Shown piece after piece: positions 1 to 10,999 of a stretch of DNA of 25,984 nt. The stretch is from assembly GCA_015657535.1 (NCBI GenBank), contig JADHZB010000534.1, forward strand, positions 1-25,984. Reading direction: 5' to 3'. This DNA comes from Nephromyces sp. MM_2019. Its lineage: Eukaryota > Apicomplexa > Aconoidasida > Nephromycida. Numbering within the stretch: position 1 is the stretch's first letter; every line of letters begins with the position of its first letter. Both the position numbers and the translations under genes were made by a program. The notes under the pieces are model-generated. The model did no database searches. It was given only the letters and a program-made list of their open reading frames with translations, and was not told the DNA's origin.

Positions 1-1
1 G

Positions 2-517
2 ATTGAAGCAAGTGCAAAGCAAAAGTTTTACGCAGATAAAGGCCGCAAACACTTGAATTTCTCGGTAGGGCAGCATGTATGGCTGTCAACCCGCATTTTC
101 CGTGCAGGACTTGGGCCAAAATCACTTGAACCATAATTTATTGGGCCATACAAGATCAGCAAAAAGATCTCTGATGTTGCATATAGGCTTGAACTGCCGG
201 AAGGCATAAGAATGCACCCAGTATTTCATGTGTCTCAGCTGAAAAAAGCCAGCTCGACCCACGGAGAATCTAATTCCACTGATGGCTCGAGCGAGTTAGA
301 AATTTGTACCGAAGATAGCCCAATTAAACGTTGGGAAGTGGAAAAAATACTCGCAAGAAGAGAAATTCTACTTAAAGAAGGTAAGTTCAAGCAAGAATAT
401 CTCATTAGGTGGAAAGATACTAATGCGGATGATGGCTCTTGGGAACCAAAGGAAGGCCTTAAAGATTGCAAGAGCATGATCAGAGCTTTTAATGGCCCTG
501 CCGCGAAGAGAACATGA
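2..517 (+). pseudogene. Ty3/gypsy chromovirus pol 3' end: integrase C-terminal domain plus chromodomain, decayed
   Basis: This is the 3' end of a retrotransposon polyprotein, open at the left window edge. The frame starting at base 2 reads an integrase C-terminal region with the GPY/F module (FIGPYKI, about 137-157), then HPVFHVSQLKK (about 215-250). A chromodomain follows (about 325-500) with the usual landmarks RWEVEKIL, EYLIRWK and DGSWEP. In chromoviruses this domain reads histone marks and steers integration into heterochromatin. The frame ends at TGA 515-517. An in-frame TAA at 134-136 lies immediately before the GPY/F module, so this copy is broken. A downstream ATG at 212 leaves an intact open chromodomain segment of 101 residues, but nothing suggests it is expressed alone. 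The family call rests on the motif order and is secure; activity is unlikely. Confidence 0.9.
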
Positions 518-530
518 GGACATGTTCGAA

Positions 531-546
531 ATGAAGGTGGGAGGAA
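531..546 (+). other. Probable polypurine tract of the plus-strand retroelement
   Basis: A purine-rich stretch (ATGAAGGTGGGAGGAA) begins 13 bases after the pol stop codon and directly precedes TGTAAC. A polypurine tract primes plus-strand DNA synthesis and always abuts the 5' edge of the 3' LTR. The position and composition fit, but the second LTR is not in the window for comparison. Confidence 0.6.
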
Positions 547-690
547 TGTAACCAGCAAGAGATTTTTAAAACTAGACAGACTTGACAACCTTCATTACAT
601 GAAAAGCTCGATTAAACACTAAAATACTAAGTCCACTAGAGTGCACCAAGTTGAGATAATCCGAACAATAACGAGTGGTTATCGTAGCAA
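547..690 (+). mobile_element. Probable start of a 3' LTR, right boundary unknown
   Basis: The sequence starts TGTAACC immediately after the polypurine tract, as expected for an LTR that begins with TG. No matching CA end or target-site duplication can be fixed. By about 690-720 the sequence reads as the truncated minus-strand protease of another element, so this LTR is probably cut short there. The end coordinate is approximate. Short inverted repeats sit at the junction (ATAAC/GTTAT at 669-683 and AACCAG/CTGGTT at 689-711). Confidence 0.4.
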
Positions 691-1858
691 CCAGGCGAGT
701 AGGCACTGGTTATAATGTTGTTTAGTTTGGGGAATTGCTTGTGGTTTGAAGCCACTTCGTTTGACAAAATCAGAGAAGGTAAAATTACCTTGAGAACCGC
801 TGTCAATGATGATTGTACAAGGGATGTTATTGCATTTGGCATTGTACGTCATAAGTTCAAGGTCAGGGGTTTCGTTATTGACGGATCTCTGATTCTCTAA
901 TGTCTCGTTCGAATCCAAAGAGTGCTGAATGGCCGAGTCTACCATTAGCGCTCTTCTTAGTTTCCCTTTTTCTCGGGACAAGATCTTGCATAGTGTCCAT
1001 TTTTTTTACAAACATAGCATGCTGTGAAGTCGGATTTGTTGTTATTGTTGCTTTTTGACCAGCTTCTGTTAGATGAAGGTCCATCTTTGACTCTTTGGTA
1101 ATTGTTCGGTTTGTTTGCCTTATTAATCGTCCCACTAGTATTTTCATATGTGTGTAATATGTATGTCCTGTTGTCATTGCTAACCTTTGTGACAGCTCCA
1201 CTGCCTTCGCAAAGGTTTCGGGTATTCCATTCAACTCAATCATCCTGTCTCTCAATCGGGTGGATAAACCTTCCATATAACACCTACGTAGTTGTAAGTC
1301 CGTCAAACCACTGCATTCGTACGCAGCTGCTTTGAACTGAGAAATATAGGTATGTATATCTCTACTATTTTGCTTGACCTTAGTTAACTGATTCCAGTAA
1401 GCTTCTTCTGCATGGGGTGGTAGGAATTGTGCAAGTAATTGTCTTTTCAGATTTTCGTATGATACAGAATGTGCGTTATCTCGTATCCATGTTGCTACCC
1501 ATTCTCGAGCGTGGCCTCTCATGCCTTTTAGTGACCCTTGTCGTTGCATTTCTTCTGTTAAGGGTTCTGTCATTGATCTGAGGAGCAGTTCCGAAGTAAC
1601 GTTGTTGATGTACTCCTTGATTAAACCAGGGCCTGCTCGATATTGGCCAGTAAAAACAGGTGTATCAGTATCACTCATTGTATAAACATTTGGTCTAGAG
1701 ATGGAGGGGGATGGGTCATAGTACTGAGTGGAGTTAATTGCAGGGTATCCTGTCTGCTCGGTCTTCACTCGAGGTGAGGAGTACTTCTCATGCCGTTCTT
1801 CCCTAGCACTCGAGAAATCATTTATAAGTTTATGAGAATACATATTTGATTGCAACAT
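690..1858 (-). pseudogene. Ty3/gypsy retrotransposon gag, zinc knuckle and protease start, frameshifted
   Basis: The minus strand carries gag from an ATG at 1858 down to about 1140. This includes a retrotransposon-gag-like helical block (AREWVATWI, LLAQFLPPHAE, IHTYISQFK, RCYMEGL) at about 1280-1520. Near 1140 the reading moves to another frame, an Asn/Ser-rich linker that ends in a CCHC zinc knuckle (CYVCKKNGHYARSC, 978-1019). A stop follows soon after. A third frame then carries an aspartic-protease start with the DSGSQGNF active-site motif (about 780-805), which breaks off near 690-720. A gag-pro frame change can be normal for such elements, but the earlier shift and the truncation point to decay. 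An 8-T run at 1000-1007 lies inside the zinc-knuckle codons. No reverse transcriptase or RNase H is present. Orientation is opposite to the chromodomain fragment on the left. Confidence 0.88.
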
Positions 1859-2590
1859 ATGTTTAAAATAATTGTTTTATTAGTGTTGAAATAATAAGGG
1901 TGCTAAATCAATGCACTGACATCAAAATGGGGAACTAGCATTGCTAAACACATCTCGAAGATGATGCTAGTCACAATAATAGGAACTAGAATGTTTTTAT
2001 ATTAATTAATAATGGTGATAAATCAATATATTACTCTTTACAAATGCATTAAAAGAAACGGGAAAGTTGAATGGAAATCGGGGAAAAGGACAGAAGATAA
2101 CCTCAGAGCCGATTAAATTAAAAGAAAGACAAATTTTATATTGTACTGCTTATCCCTACAAGAAATAAAGATGCGCTACTTAATTTTATGAATGTATGAT
2201 TAATTTAGAAATGGTTTCATACGATTGAGAAAAGATATTTGGAATTACCAAAATCAATTATGACAAAAACATAATCGACTTTAAATTATTAAAGGTCACT
2301 TGAAGCGCAAAAAATGATTACAAGGATAATTTGTAATCAGTTATGAGCAGAGAGCTCACATATGGCTCTAAAATAAATCATGGAAGAAATCAAAAGTGTT
2401 CTAATATCAGACACTTTTAATATTGAAATCACATTCTTCAATATTAGCAACTCAAATAAAATCATTATGTACAGTTATTTAATTGGCCAAATTCACTTAA
2501 TAAACTTACACTTCTTTTGGGTTTTACAATTTGGCATAATTAAAAACACAATGCGAAAATGATGAATAATTGAAACGGTGAATCATGAAA
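1859..2590. other. AT-rich non-coding DNA, possible remnant of retroelement 5' region
   Basis: No coding potential is visible on either strand. If the minus-strand retroelement kept its leader and 5' LTR, they would lie here. I found neither a convincing TG...CA LTR pair nor a primer-binding site. The sequence merges into the old repeat region to the right. Confidence 0.5.
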
Positions 2591-4060
2591 AGGGACTTTT
2601 GCGGAGTCCATAAAGTCATGAACGAATGCAAATATGTATTCAATGCCATTTAAACTTGTTAAAGAGTTTAAAAAAGTAATCAAATTTGCTTAATTTAATC
2701 ATTTGGAATGATTAAAATTTGGTCTGACGAATAAAAAAATATTTAATTTCGATAAGCGAAATCGAGCAACATTATCTATGAAAGTAAAATGGAATGTAAT
2801 CAGATGAATTAATATAAATTCATTTTATAACCCAAAGTAACAGTATTGGCATGTTTGAAGATCATAGAGTTTAAATGAGCAAAGATAGAAACTCAAATTT
2901 CAAATAATGTCAAAATTTAACATCTGGGATGCTGAAAATTTGTGAAATGAAACACAAATGCTTTGCAAGTATAGCAATTACTGAAATCATAAAAGTAAAA
3001 TAATTTAATGCATGAAATAATAATTTTCATGGCATTAAAGTGATTAAATGAGTTAATCATTATTAATTGAAATACATTTGGGATGTATTGAATTGTTGTT
3101 GGTCAAATGAAATGAAAATTAAGAAAGTTAATTTTCGACAAGTATCTGGGATACTTAAAACGTTTGGGACGTTAATATGCTAATGAGATGTAATTGGCAA
3201 ATCCTAAATACAATAAATAACGAATTTAGACCTATTTGAGAATTTATATATCGAGCGTTCTAGCTCAAAACACAAATGCTCGATAGAATTTGGGAAATTC
3301 GAAAATAGCCCATCGAAATGCTATGAAGATAATATACCTTCCAATTAAGTGTTTTTGCAATGTTTGAATGATTATGGATATTAATAAATATCCATAAATC
3401 ATTTAAGATAGCAAAAGTTTATCAAAGACCACTGATTACAAAATTTTCACATCGCCAAAAATCGAAAATCCAAAAGGTCGAATTTTGTGGTTTCCGCATT
3501 CTAGATCCTTAGAAAATATGAATTCAATCCACTAAAATTTAGTTGAATTTAAATAAATGCATTAGAAGGTTAATTCCGATGAAACCACATTGAAATTTCA
3601 AAAGTTTTTCCCCCCATTTTTGAATTTGAATCTCGTGTTGTTTAGAGCAAGATTCAAAAATATTTAAAAATAAAAAATCAGATTTAATAATCTACAAAAG
3701 AATTAAGTTTGCACCCCATCTTTATAAAGCATTTGACTCCCCAAATATTATATAAATTATCCAAACAATAAGGTATTAAATTTATATTATAAAAGCTTAT
3801 TCGACTTGATTTTTTTTCTCTTAAGGCGAGTTTTTTCTTTTAAGTCTGAATAAATAACTTGACCAGTGTTGAATATAGTTATCAAACTATATTTAATTGT
3901 AATAAACTTTTCAAAACATTAAAGTGTATTACAAAATATCCCTTAATTTAACACAATCTCCTTAGTCTGATAATTGAATCTTCATATTCAATTGATCAAT
4001 CACTAGTTAAAAATATTTGAGTGAACTACATTTTCGATTCTAAGCCACGTCAATAATAAA
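2590..4060. repeat. Left arm of a large imperfect inverted repeat
   Basis: Reading this arm as reverse complement gives clear matches in the right arm. Examples are 2697-2713 with 6388-6404, 3171-3180 with 5909-5918 (inside about 70 bases of strong similarity) and 3411-3429 with 5661-5679. The 3230-3330 stretch pairs with about 5757-5880, and about 3675-3720 with about 5365-5415. Paired coordinates sum to 9086-9101, so the pairing is collinear over more than 1 kb. Divergence is substantial, with many substitutions and indels. No protein-coding frame survives. The outer and inner limits are approximate. Confidence 0.8.
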
Positions 4061-4620
4061 ATATAAGAGTCGGTAAAAATAGATCAACATAAAAAAATGT
4101 GGGTGAATAACCTAGCATTCTAGTGTAAAATGCTGACTGTTAGCACGTCTTCGTGTCTTAGCAAGAACATTCAAGAGGCTAGCTTGTTACACCAATTGTG
4201 TGCCATGGTGAAACAAATGCCTACTCACACTTGTTGCCAAATCACCCTTTTCAGTAAGTTACGGCTATTCTATTAGGCTTTCGTACTAAATTCGTTGGTC
4301 AAAGTACAAATAATTCTTAAGGAGAAGAGTTAAGTTTAAAGGTTTACAGGTATCATTCGAAAATAAAAATAATTGCAAAAAATATAAACCCTGATATTTT
4401 GTTATTAAATTAAAATATCATAATTTTTGATATTTTCAAGTTTTCAAATATGAAAACGGGAAGAATTAATTTCCGGGAAAATTTAGGAAGTTGGGAATAC
4501 TGGAAAGTTCATAATTTCAAGAAAATGGTTAAAATTAATATACCTTTCGAGTTTCGGTTAAGTATAAGCAACTTTAGGGGAAATCTGATGTGCCTTTGGA
4601 TCGAAATATAGTACAATTTT
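4061..4620. other. Central spacer of the inverted repeat
   Basis: This segment lies around the axis of symmetry (about 4545). The part at 4080-4330 is less AT-rich than its surroundings, and I could not pair it with the opposite arm. No gene was recognised in it. Confidence 0.45.
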
Positions 4621-4626
4621 AAAAAT

Positions 4627-5545
4627 TCGACTTGTGATAGACAAATTGAGTATGAAGATTCAATTATCAGGCTATAGCGTTTATATGAATTAACTTATAC
4701 TTCTTTAGTATGCTTATATCTTTAATAGTCTACTATAGCTTAATATAGTTCCACAACTATGTTCAACGCTCGATAATTTGTTTTTCAAGACTTTAAAGGG
4801 AAAGTTGACTTAAGAAAAAATTTTAATTAAGTTTTCTAATATTTTTTAAATTTCTTATTGATGACAGATATAAGATTTGAAAAGTCAATGGCATCAATAA
4901 ATAAAGTGTAACTGTGTTGTAGATGGCTAAATCTTATTTTTGAATATTTTCGGAAGTTGTTTCTAACATTCGATTTCGAAAACCGGTGGAAAACATTTTA
5001 ATTCCAATATGGCTTGATCAAAATAATCTTTCTAATGTATTCGTTTGTGACGTGACTTATGAATGAAATATATCTCACTTATATGATTTGATTTGTGACT
5101 GACTAATTGAATACGAGAATTCAATGATCTGGTTAAGGAGTCTACAGCAAATTGACTTATTAGTTTAAGTTTTAATAATTCTATTATTAAAAGCTTGTAT
5201 ATGATTTAATATAGTTTTCAATCTTTATTTAATAACTTAGTTCGTTAGACTTGATAAAAAAACTTTAACTTAAAGAAAAAACATAAAGTCTTGAATAAAT
5301 TTCTATTAATGCTTCAACATCTTATTATTGAATTTGAAATGTAAATAACAATTTTTAAGATAAGTTCACTAATAGTATAGGGTGCAAAATTTAACTGTGT
5401 TGCATTATTAAATCTGATTTTTTGTATTTGAATATTTTCGAGTGTTGTTCTAGGCACTATGTATTTGACTTCAAAATTCGAGGGAAAATAATGAATTTCA
5501 ATGTGTTTTCATTAAAATAATGAGTCTAGTGAATTTACTTGCATT
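4627..5545 (+). repeat. Two degenerate direct repeats of about 0.47 kb
   Basis: The segment 4627-5040 resembles 5100-5545 in the same orientation. For example AACTGTGTTG occurs at 4910-4919 and 5393-5402, and both copies share the order ATTCAAT, TTAATA, GACTT, AACTGTGTTG, GAATATTTTCG. The offset is about 470-483 bases. The second copy also pairs with the left inverted arm, so the same old unit occurs at least three times. Confidence 0.65.
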
Positions 5546-6500
5546 CCATTAATATTCGTCTATCAAATTTATCTTTTCTAATTGTCTAGCATTCGAAAAT
5601 CACAATGTTCAAAACTTTGGATACTGCATTTTTGGGCATGTGAACTTTTGATAATGTAAGGTCTTTGATAAACTTTTGTTAGCTTTATCGAATTGTAGGT
5701 ATATAATGGTATCTGCTATTATTAGAACAAGTTAAAATTACATAATTGGAACAGATATCACATTTATAGCATTGCAGTTGGCTAATTTCGAATTTTCCAA
5801 ACTCGGTTTAGCAGCTTCACTTTGGGCTAGGATACTCAATTACATATTCTCAAATAGATCTATATTCATTATATATTGCATTTAGGATCAGCAAAACACA
5901 TTTCATTAGCATATTAACTTCTCAGATGTTTTAAGTATCCCAGACACTTGTCGAAAATCGAACTCCTTAATTTTTGATCTACTTGAGTAGCAACAATTTA
6001 ATACATCCCCGATTTGTTTTATTCAACAATGATTACTTTTTATACTCACTTTAATGCTATGAAATCTCTTATTTCATGCATTTAATTAATTTGCTATTGT
6101 GATTTTTGTAATTGCTATCCTTGCAGCACATTTGTGACTCATTTCACAAATTTTTAACATCTCAGATGTCAAATATTGATGCTACTTAGAATTCGAGTTT
6201 CCATAATTGCTTAGTTATGCTTTAAACTATTCATGGCAATGCTAATTGCCTTAAGTTGAAAATTGAACTTATACTAATTTATTAAATCATTTTCTCACGC
6301 TTCGCTTTCTTTTCGTTAATAGTGATTCTTTATTTCGATTCCGCTTCTCGAAATTTAATAATTTTGTATTTTGTAACACAAAATTTTAATCATTCCAAAT
6401 GATTGAATTAAGCAATTTTGATTGCTTTTGTTGTTGATTTGGTAACTTTATCGGATGTTAGCTACATATTTGTAATCCTTTATGATCCATTTCGCTTAAT
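5030..6500. repeat. Right arm of the large imperfect inverted repeat
   Basis: This is the partner of the left arm; the matched positions are given there. The best-preserved portion is about 5655-5970, where short blocks such as TTAAGTATCCCAGA and GTCTTTGATAAACTTTTG are nearly identical to the reverse complement of the left arm. The arm is non-coding and riddled with stops on both strands. Confidence 0.8.
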
Positions 6501-7400
6501 GAAAGTTTACCTCCATATTTATTTACCTTGATATTTGGTAATTGGACTCAGTGCATTTTGATTGTGCCAAATTGAATTTTTCCGATAATTTGAGTATTTT
6601 TAGATTAAATTTGGCAAATTAGATAATTTTGAATGATTATTTTGTGAGAATTATCACTATCATGTATTACACTTCAATGTTAAGTTTTTATTATTATAAA
6701 ACGCTTTTAGCGTTTTCGTAATTTATTTTCAGATCGTACATGACCTTTCTAGCTAAAAATTTATTCCAAATTATTTTTGTAATAACAAGCTACACTTTGT
6801 ATGGTCCTTGTTAATTCCATAATAATCATACTTTCGATGTAATTGATTTTGTTCATCCTAATTATCTGTTGATGATTTAATATGACCATTTTCGTATCAA
6901 TTATGAATTTACGAAATCAATTTAATTTTCCTAATTTACTCCACTGCTTCCGTGTTCCTGTTAATTTGTTTAATTAAAAATTTTGAATCTTCGAATTAAT
7001 TTTAGATCTCACTTGCATTTAGCTTTTCTTTTGCCGTTTGCTATCTCCTATTTCGATTTCACTTATTGAAATTAAATAATTGGGTATTTCGTTATTTTGT
7101 TTTTACTTATTTTAAATAATTAAGTTGAGCAATTTTGATTAATTGTTAATTAATTTAATAGTTTCATTAAATGTTTGCCATACATTTCCACACAACTGAT
7201 ATCTCATTCGCTTATCAAAAGTTCATTACGGTGCTCATACACATAGATTGCTATAATTTGCGCTCAGTTGTTTGTTCCAAATTGAATTATTTCGATTGTT
7301 CAAATAATTGTTAAATAAATTTTTGTAATTTGACAAATTTAAATACCGACTTTATTAAAATTTCAATTATTGGATAATTATTTCAATGGTAAGTTTTTAT
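6300..7400 (+). repeat. Degenerate direct repeat pair, offset about 0.73 kb
   Basis: Segments beginning near 6320 and 7050 share an ordered series of blocks: ATTTCGATT, GAAAT(T)TAATAATT, AATTAAG, AGCAATTTTGATT, CATTTCGCTTA or CATTCGCTTAT, and CCAAATTGAATT followed by a pyrimidine-rich stretch. They look like old copies of the unit that also forms the inverted arms. Similarity is patchy, so the limits are approximate. Confidence 0.5.
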
Positions 7401-9839
7401 AATTGCAAGACACTTTCGGTATCTTCATGACCTAATTTAATACTGTAGATGAACTTATGAATCAAAATTGTGTCTATAATTATTAATTACGTGACATTGT
7501 GTCTTTAAAAATTCCATACCAAATATATGCTCTCTATAATTGACTTTAGCCATCTTAAATGTCTCTCATTGACTTCTCGTGACCGTGCTCATGATATTTA
7601 TTAATTTATGAAGTTATTTCAAACGCAAGCATTTGCGTCTAGCTTAATTCAAGTGTTTACGCCATTTGAAATTAGAAATTTTGCACATATGAATTGAATA
7701 GGGCATTCTACATATAGATTGGATATGTTTCCCATACCCATTTCGTAATTATGCGCACCGATTCTGGTATCATGAATCACCTTTCGCCTTTATAATTTGT
7801 AGTAATTTTGCAATTAATCTATGGTCGTCAGTAATGCTATTAAAGACGGTTAAACCTTATAATTTACTTTGGATTCATAATACATTAACCATTAAGATAA
7901 TTTTCCTTTTAGGTAACTTTACTTGTAATTATCTAATTGACAATATGGCTTAAGATTCATCAATATCTTATTTTGGAATGGCCATTTATGAATATTTTTG
8001 TATCCTGCTTGATAGTTGCTGCAGGGATTATTTTATTACTTTCAATAGTCTTTTGGGTAATTGTTTCACTATTGATTGATACACCTACACTTGATTATAT
8101 TCACTTGATTTAAGGTTACAAGTTTTTTGTTTTTCATACAGTTAATCTATGCTATCCATGCGCTGATGCAAGCTTATGTATACATGATTCTGTATATATC
8201 AAACATAAAGATCTATATATTTGGTTTAATTCAGCATTTTACTAGGGGTTGTTAAAAGTGCTAAGTTTAGTTTATAATGGTCCTAAGCAGGTCTATGTGA
8301 GGATAAAATATTGTATTTTAGCAGTTTTCAGATTTAGTCCTAAGTAAAGCCAAAAACAGTCACTATCATTGAGAGATTCCTATAACCGATATATATATAT
8401 CCTTATAATATAAGTGGCTTACAGGTTAAATTAATTTTATAGAAGTTTTCATAACAATGTGACTCCAGGTATGGATTTCTTTTGAGTGTGAATCTTTATT
8501 TAAACTAAAAGTTGTGAATATTATTAACTTGAAAAAGCTTAGGTATCGAAAAATTGTGTTAAAAGGAATTGTGCGATGATATTTAATAAACATAATAGAG
8601 TGATAAAACAGTTAATGGTTTCAGCGTACCTATGTTTTTTATAAAAGTCAGCTTTGGGGTGCTATTTGGTAACAACTTTAATTTAAATTGTTTGTGGAGA
8701 TAATTAAGCTGAAAGAAAGCACTAGACAAAAAATTTATAACAATCAAAATTTACAATTTAACCATTAGTCATTTATAAAAATAATAAATACTTAATTAAA
8801 CCAAATTTTGTCACGTGTACAAATGTATATATATGTGTTCACAAACTCCAACTTATCAAGGCCAAAAGCATTTTACACTTATACAGGCACATAGACATGC
8901 ACAAACATCAAGTTTATGAATCACACTCACATCTAGCTAGATATATACACATGTTATATATAAGTAAAAACATTCAAAAAGCGCAGATATAATATGGAGA
9001 CACAAAATAGTTGCGTTTACAAGCTAACAAACATAGTGCTATATACATAGCCCTACCCTTAGTCACACACATGACCCTACAAACAATCTCACACATAAAC
9101 CCCACACAACCCTACAAACAATCCCACCCACAATCCTTTAAGCAATCCTACTTACAAACATAGTAATACAAATATATAATCAGAAGCTAAATAACACAGG
9201 CACATTAAAAATACATAGGCACCAATATATACCCATTTTTACCCAAACCTATGCTCACTCACAACCACACAACACTTTACTACCCCGACAATCACACAGA
9301 CCCATCAGAAAAGTATTAGGAATAGAACATCTACCTTTTAACAAAAAGTTAACCACGAATACATATATAACACAAAACACACACCAAAATAAAGCACACA
9401 CAAATTCTATGTAATAATGAACACATAGGTATATATATATACTAACACAGTTACTAAATACACAGAAAAGCTACATAACCACACTTCTATTACTTCACAT
9501 AACATTTCATGCCACACATACTCAACTTTACCCTATAGTCACACAATAAACATAACCTCAAAACCTCCTAATTACAAACCAGTGATACACATCATAATAG
9601 AGACAGATACCCCAAAAAAATCTTCTTACATCCAGGCACACAGAAATAAACAAAGACCAAACTCGACCCATTATAAAACACACAAGACTAGCTACAAAGC
9701 ACACATCACTCCACAAATGATTAGGCATACTCAAACACTGAGCAACTAAACAATACCATTTAAAGGGCATTATGCGTAATCGTTCTAAAACCTACATGTT
9801 TCTTCATTTCTTCATCCAGTCAGAGTTAAATTCATTTAG
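7401..9839. other. Gene-free AT-rich DNA, grading into CA-rich DNA
   Basis: From 7401 to about 8800 the sequence is plain AT-rich DNA with no frame that looks like protein. From about 8810 to 9770 the plus strand becomes rich in CACA and ATACAC words, as in the intergenic DNA further right. A 5' exon of the gene starting at 9840 may be hidden here, because that gene's first visible exon begins at an acceptor site. I could not choose one. Confidence 0.5.
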
Positions 9840-10241
9840 CTGGAGAACTACTATGCTATTACTGAATCTTTAAGAAGTCATACTCTACAATCTATTTTGA
9901 GGAACCGAAATCAAATCACCACGAAAGATATGCTACAGAGGGCTCATAACATCAACTATAGATTTTTGATTTTATTACTTAGGGACAGCTACATATGTAA
10001 GCAAAGACAGTCATATGCACTTATATCCGCGTATTCAGAGGTAAATATGATCTTAAAAATTGGTTTGAATTATGGCTAGACTTGAATGTGAAAAATTCTG
10101 TAGAATTCACCTTTATTACATAATTCAGATCAAACAAAGCTCCTGACACTGAATCACACTGTATTAATTTGAAAAAATTTGTGCTTATACTCAAAGTAAT
10201 TCGTAATAAATTGAACTATTGATTGCCAGGAATTATTCTAA
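9840..10241 (+). CDS. Unrecognised gene, 5' incomplete, two to three exons
   Basis: An open, protein-like segment starts just after an acceptor (ATTTAG, ending 9839) and runs 9840-10040 to a good donor (GAG|GTAAAT). It is 67 codons with a mixed, helical-looking composition, including KDMLQRAHNINYRFLILLLR and KQRQSYALISAYSE. A second exon at 10104-10160 follows an acceptor and keeps phase (HNSDQTKLLTLNHT). A last short exon at 10230-10241 would end at TAA 10239-10241. No start codon precedes the first exon in frame, so at least one upstream exon must exist. Alternatively, reading on past 10040 to a weaker donor near 10062 gives a phase that joins the next model (10241-10886) into a single gene. 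I do not recognise the protein. Confidence 0.5.
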
Positions 10242-10886
10242 TGTCGAACTTAAAACCCAAATTAAACAACCTCTACACAATTGGTAACCTAACTTTCAAT
10301 CGTAGGCAAGCAATCGATTCTGCCAAAAAGAAAGTTTTTGGTTATGCCCAAGGTAATAAATCTTAATTGCTTTCCTGAATTTTAAAATAGTGACCAATCT
10401 TAAACTTAAACATAATTTAAAATTTATAATTATTTTAATGCCATATATGGAGCTATCAACAAATAATTACGTAAACATAGGCAAGCATTTTAGCTAGAAT
10501 TTCCAAACATAATTATGCACTTCTATAAAGCACGACACATTAATGGACATGCAAAAAGACACATAGATATACTTTTGACTTATCTACTTTTCAGCTGTTT
10601 TCATTTCTCACTTTCGCCTCTCTTAATAGCTCGAACAAAATTTATAATTAATATCTGAACTAACATTAGGGCTACCTGGAGAGAAGCAATGGCTAAAACC
10701 ATTACAGGGTAAATCTTTTACAAATTGGTACTTTCCTAGCCGATACTTAATGCCTCATTTTCACATAGAACACTACTTACAAATGCAGGTAGTAGCGGTC
10801 TTAAATCCTTGTTTTATACTTATCTACTATCAGATTATTCAGTGATCACAAATATTTTAGCATATACCTATCTTGATCAAATATGA
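10241..10886 (+). CDS. Small unrecognised protein, three exons, 82 residues
   Basis: Exons are 10241-10352, 10670-10708 and 10789-10886. Both junctions are phase 1, donors are G|GTAATA and G|GTAAAT, and acceptors are TTAG and GCAG. The ATG at 10241 is the first after an in-frame TGA. The protein is basic near its N-terminus (RRQAIDSAKKKVFGYAQ), then reads GLPGEKQWLKPLQG, and ends in a Tyr/Leu-rich segment (KSLFYTYLLSDYSVITNILA). There is no obvious signal peptide or known motif. A competing reading of the last exon, using an acceptor at 10768, stays open briefly but is less protein-like. The model may be the 3' part of the gene starting at 9840, because its ATG overlaps that gene's proposed TAA by one base. 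Confidence 0.55.
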
Positions 10887-10999
10887 GGCTTTAATATACA
10901 TACAAACTTGTCACTTTTTATGCGATCATCGCTTTATCCCTAAATTTGTATCCACAATAACAACTATAATAAAATTGCATTGGCTATATAAATATCTTA

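Noticed and set aside
235..842. Minus- and plus-strand open frames overlapping the chromodomain and protease fragments
   Set aside because: They are out-of-frame shadows of the retroelement sequences, which carry recognisable motifs in the other frames.
900..925. GTTCGAATCC resembling a tRNA T-loop
   Set aside because: It lies inside the gag-protease coding debris. No acceptor stem, D-loop or anticodon arm can be formed around it.
2380..2562. 60-codon plus-strand open frame in the old repeat region
   Set aside because: It is AT-rich Ile/Asn/Phe composition with no splice partners, in DNA that otherwise has no coding signal.
9558..9770. Minus-strand 70-codon open frame with hydrophobic residues
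   Set aside because: It lies in CA-rich DNA, and its Cys/Val/Phe-rich translation is what reverse-complemented CA words give. No splice partners or start context were found.
10768..10788. A 20-base micro-exon (EHYLQMQ) in the small gene at 10241-10886
   Set aside because: It splices in phase, but the following segment then hits a stop. The acceptor 20 bases later gives a much longer, more protein-like last exon.
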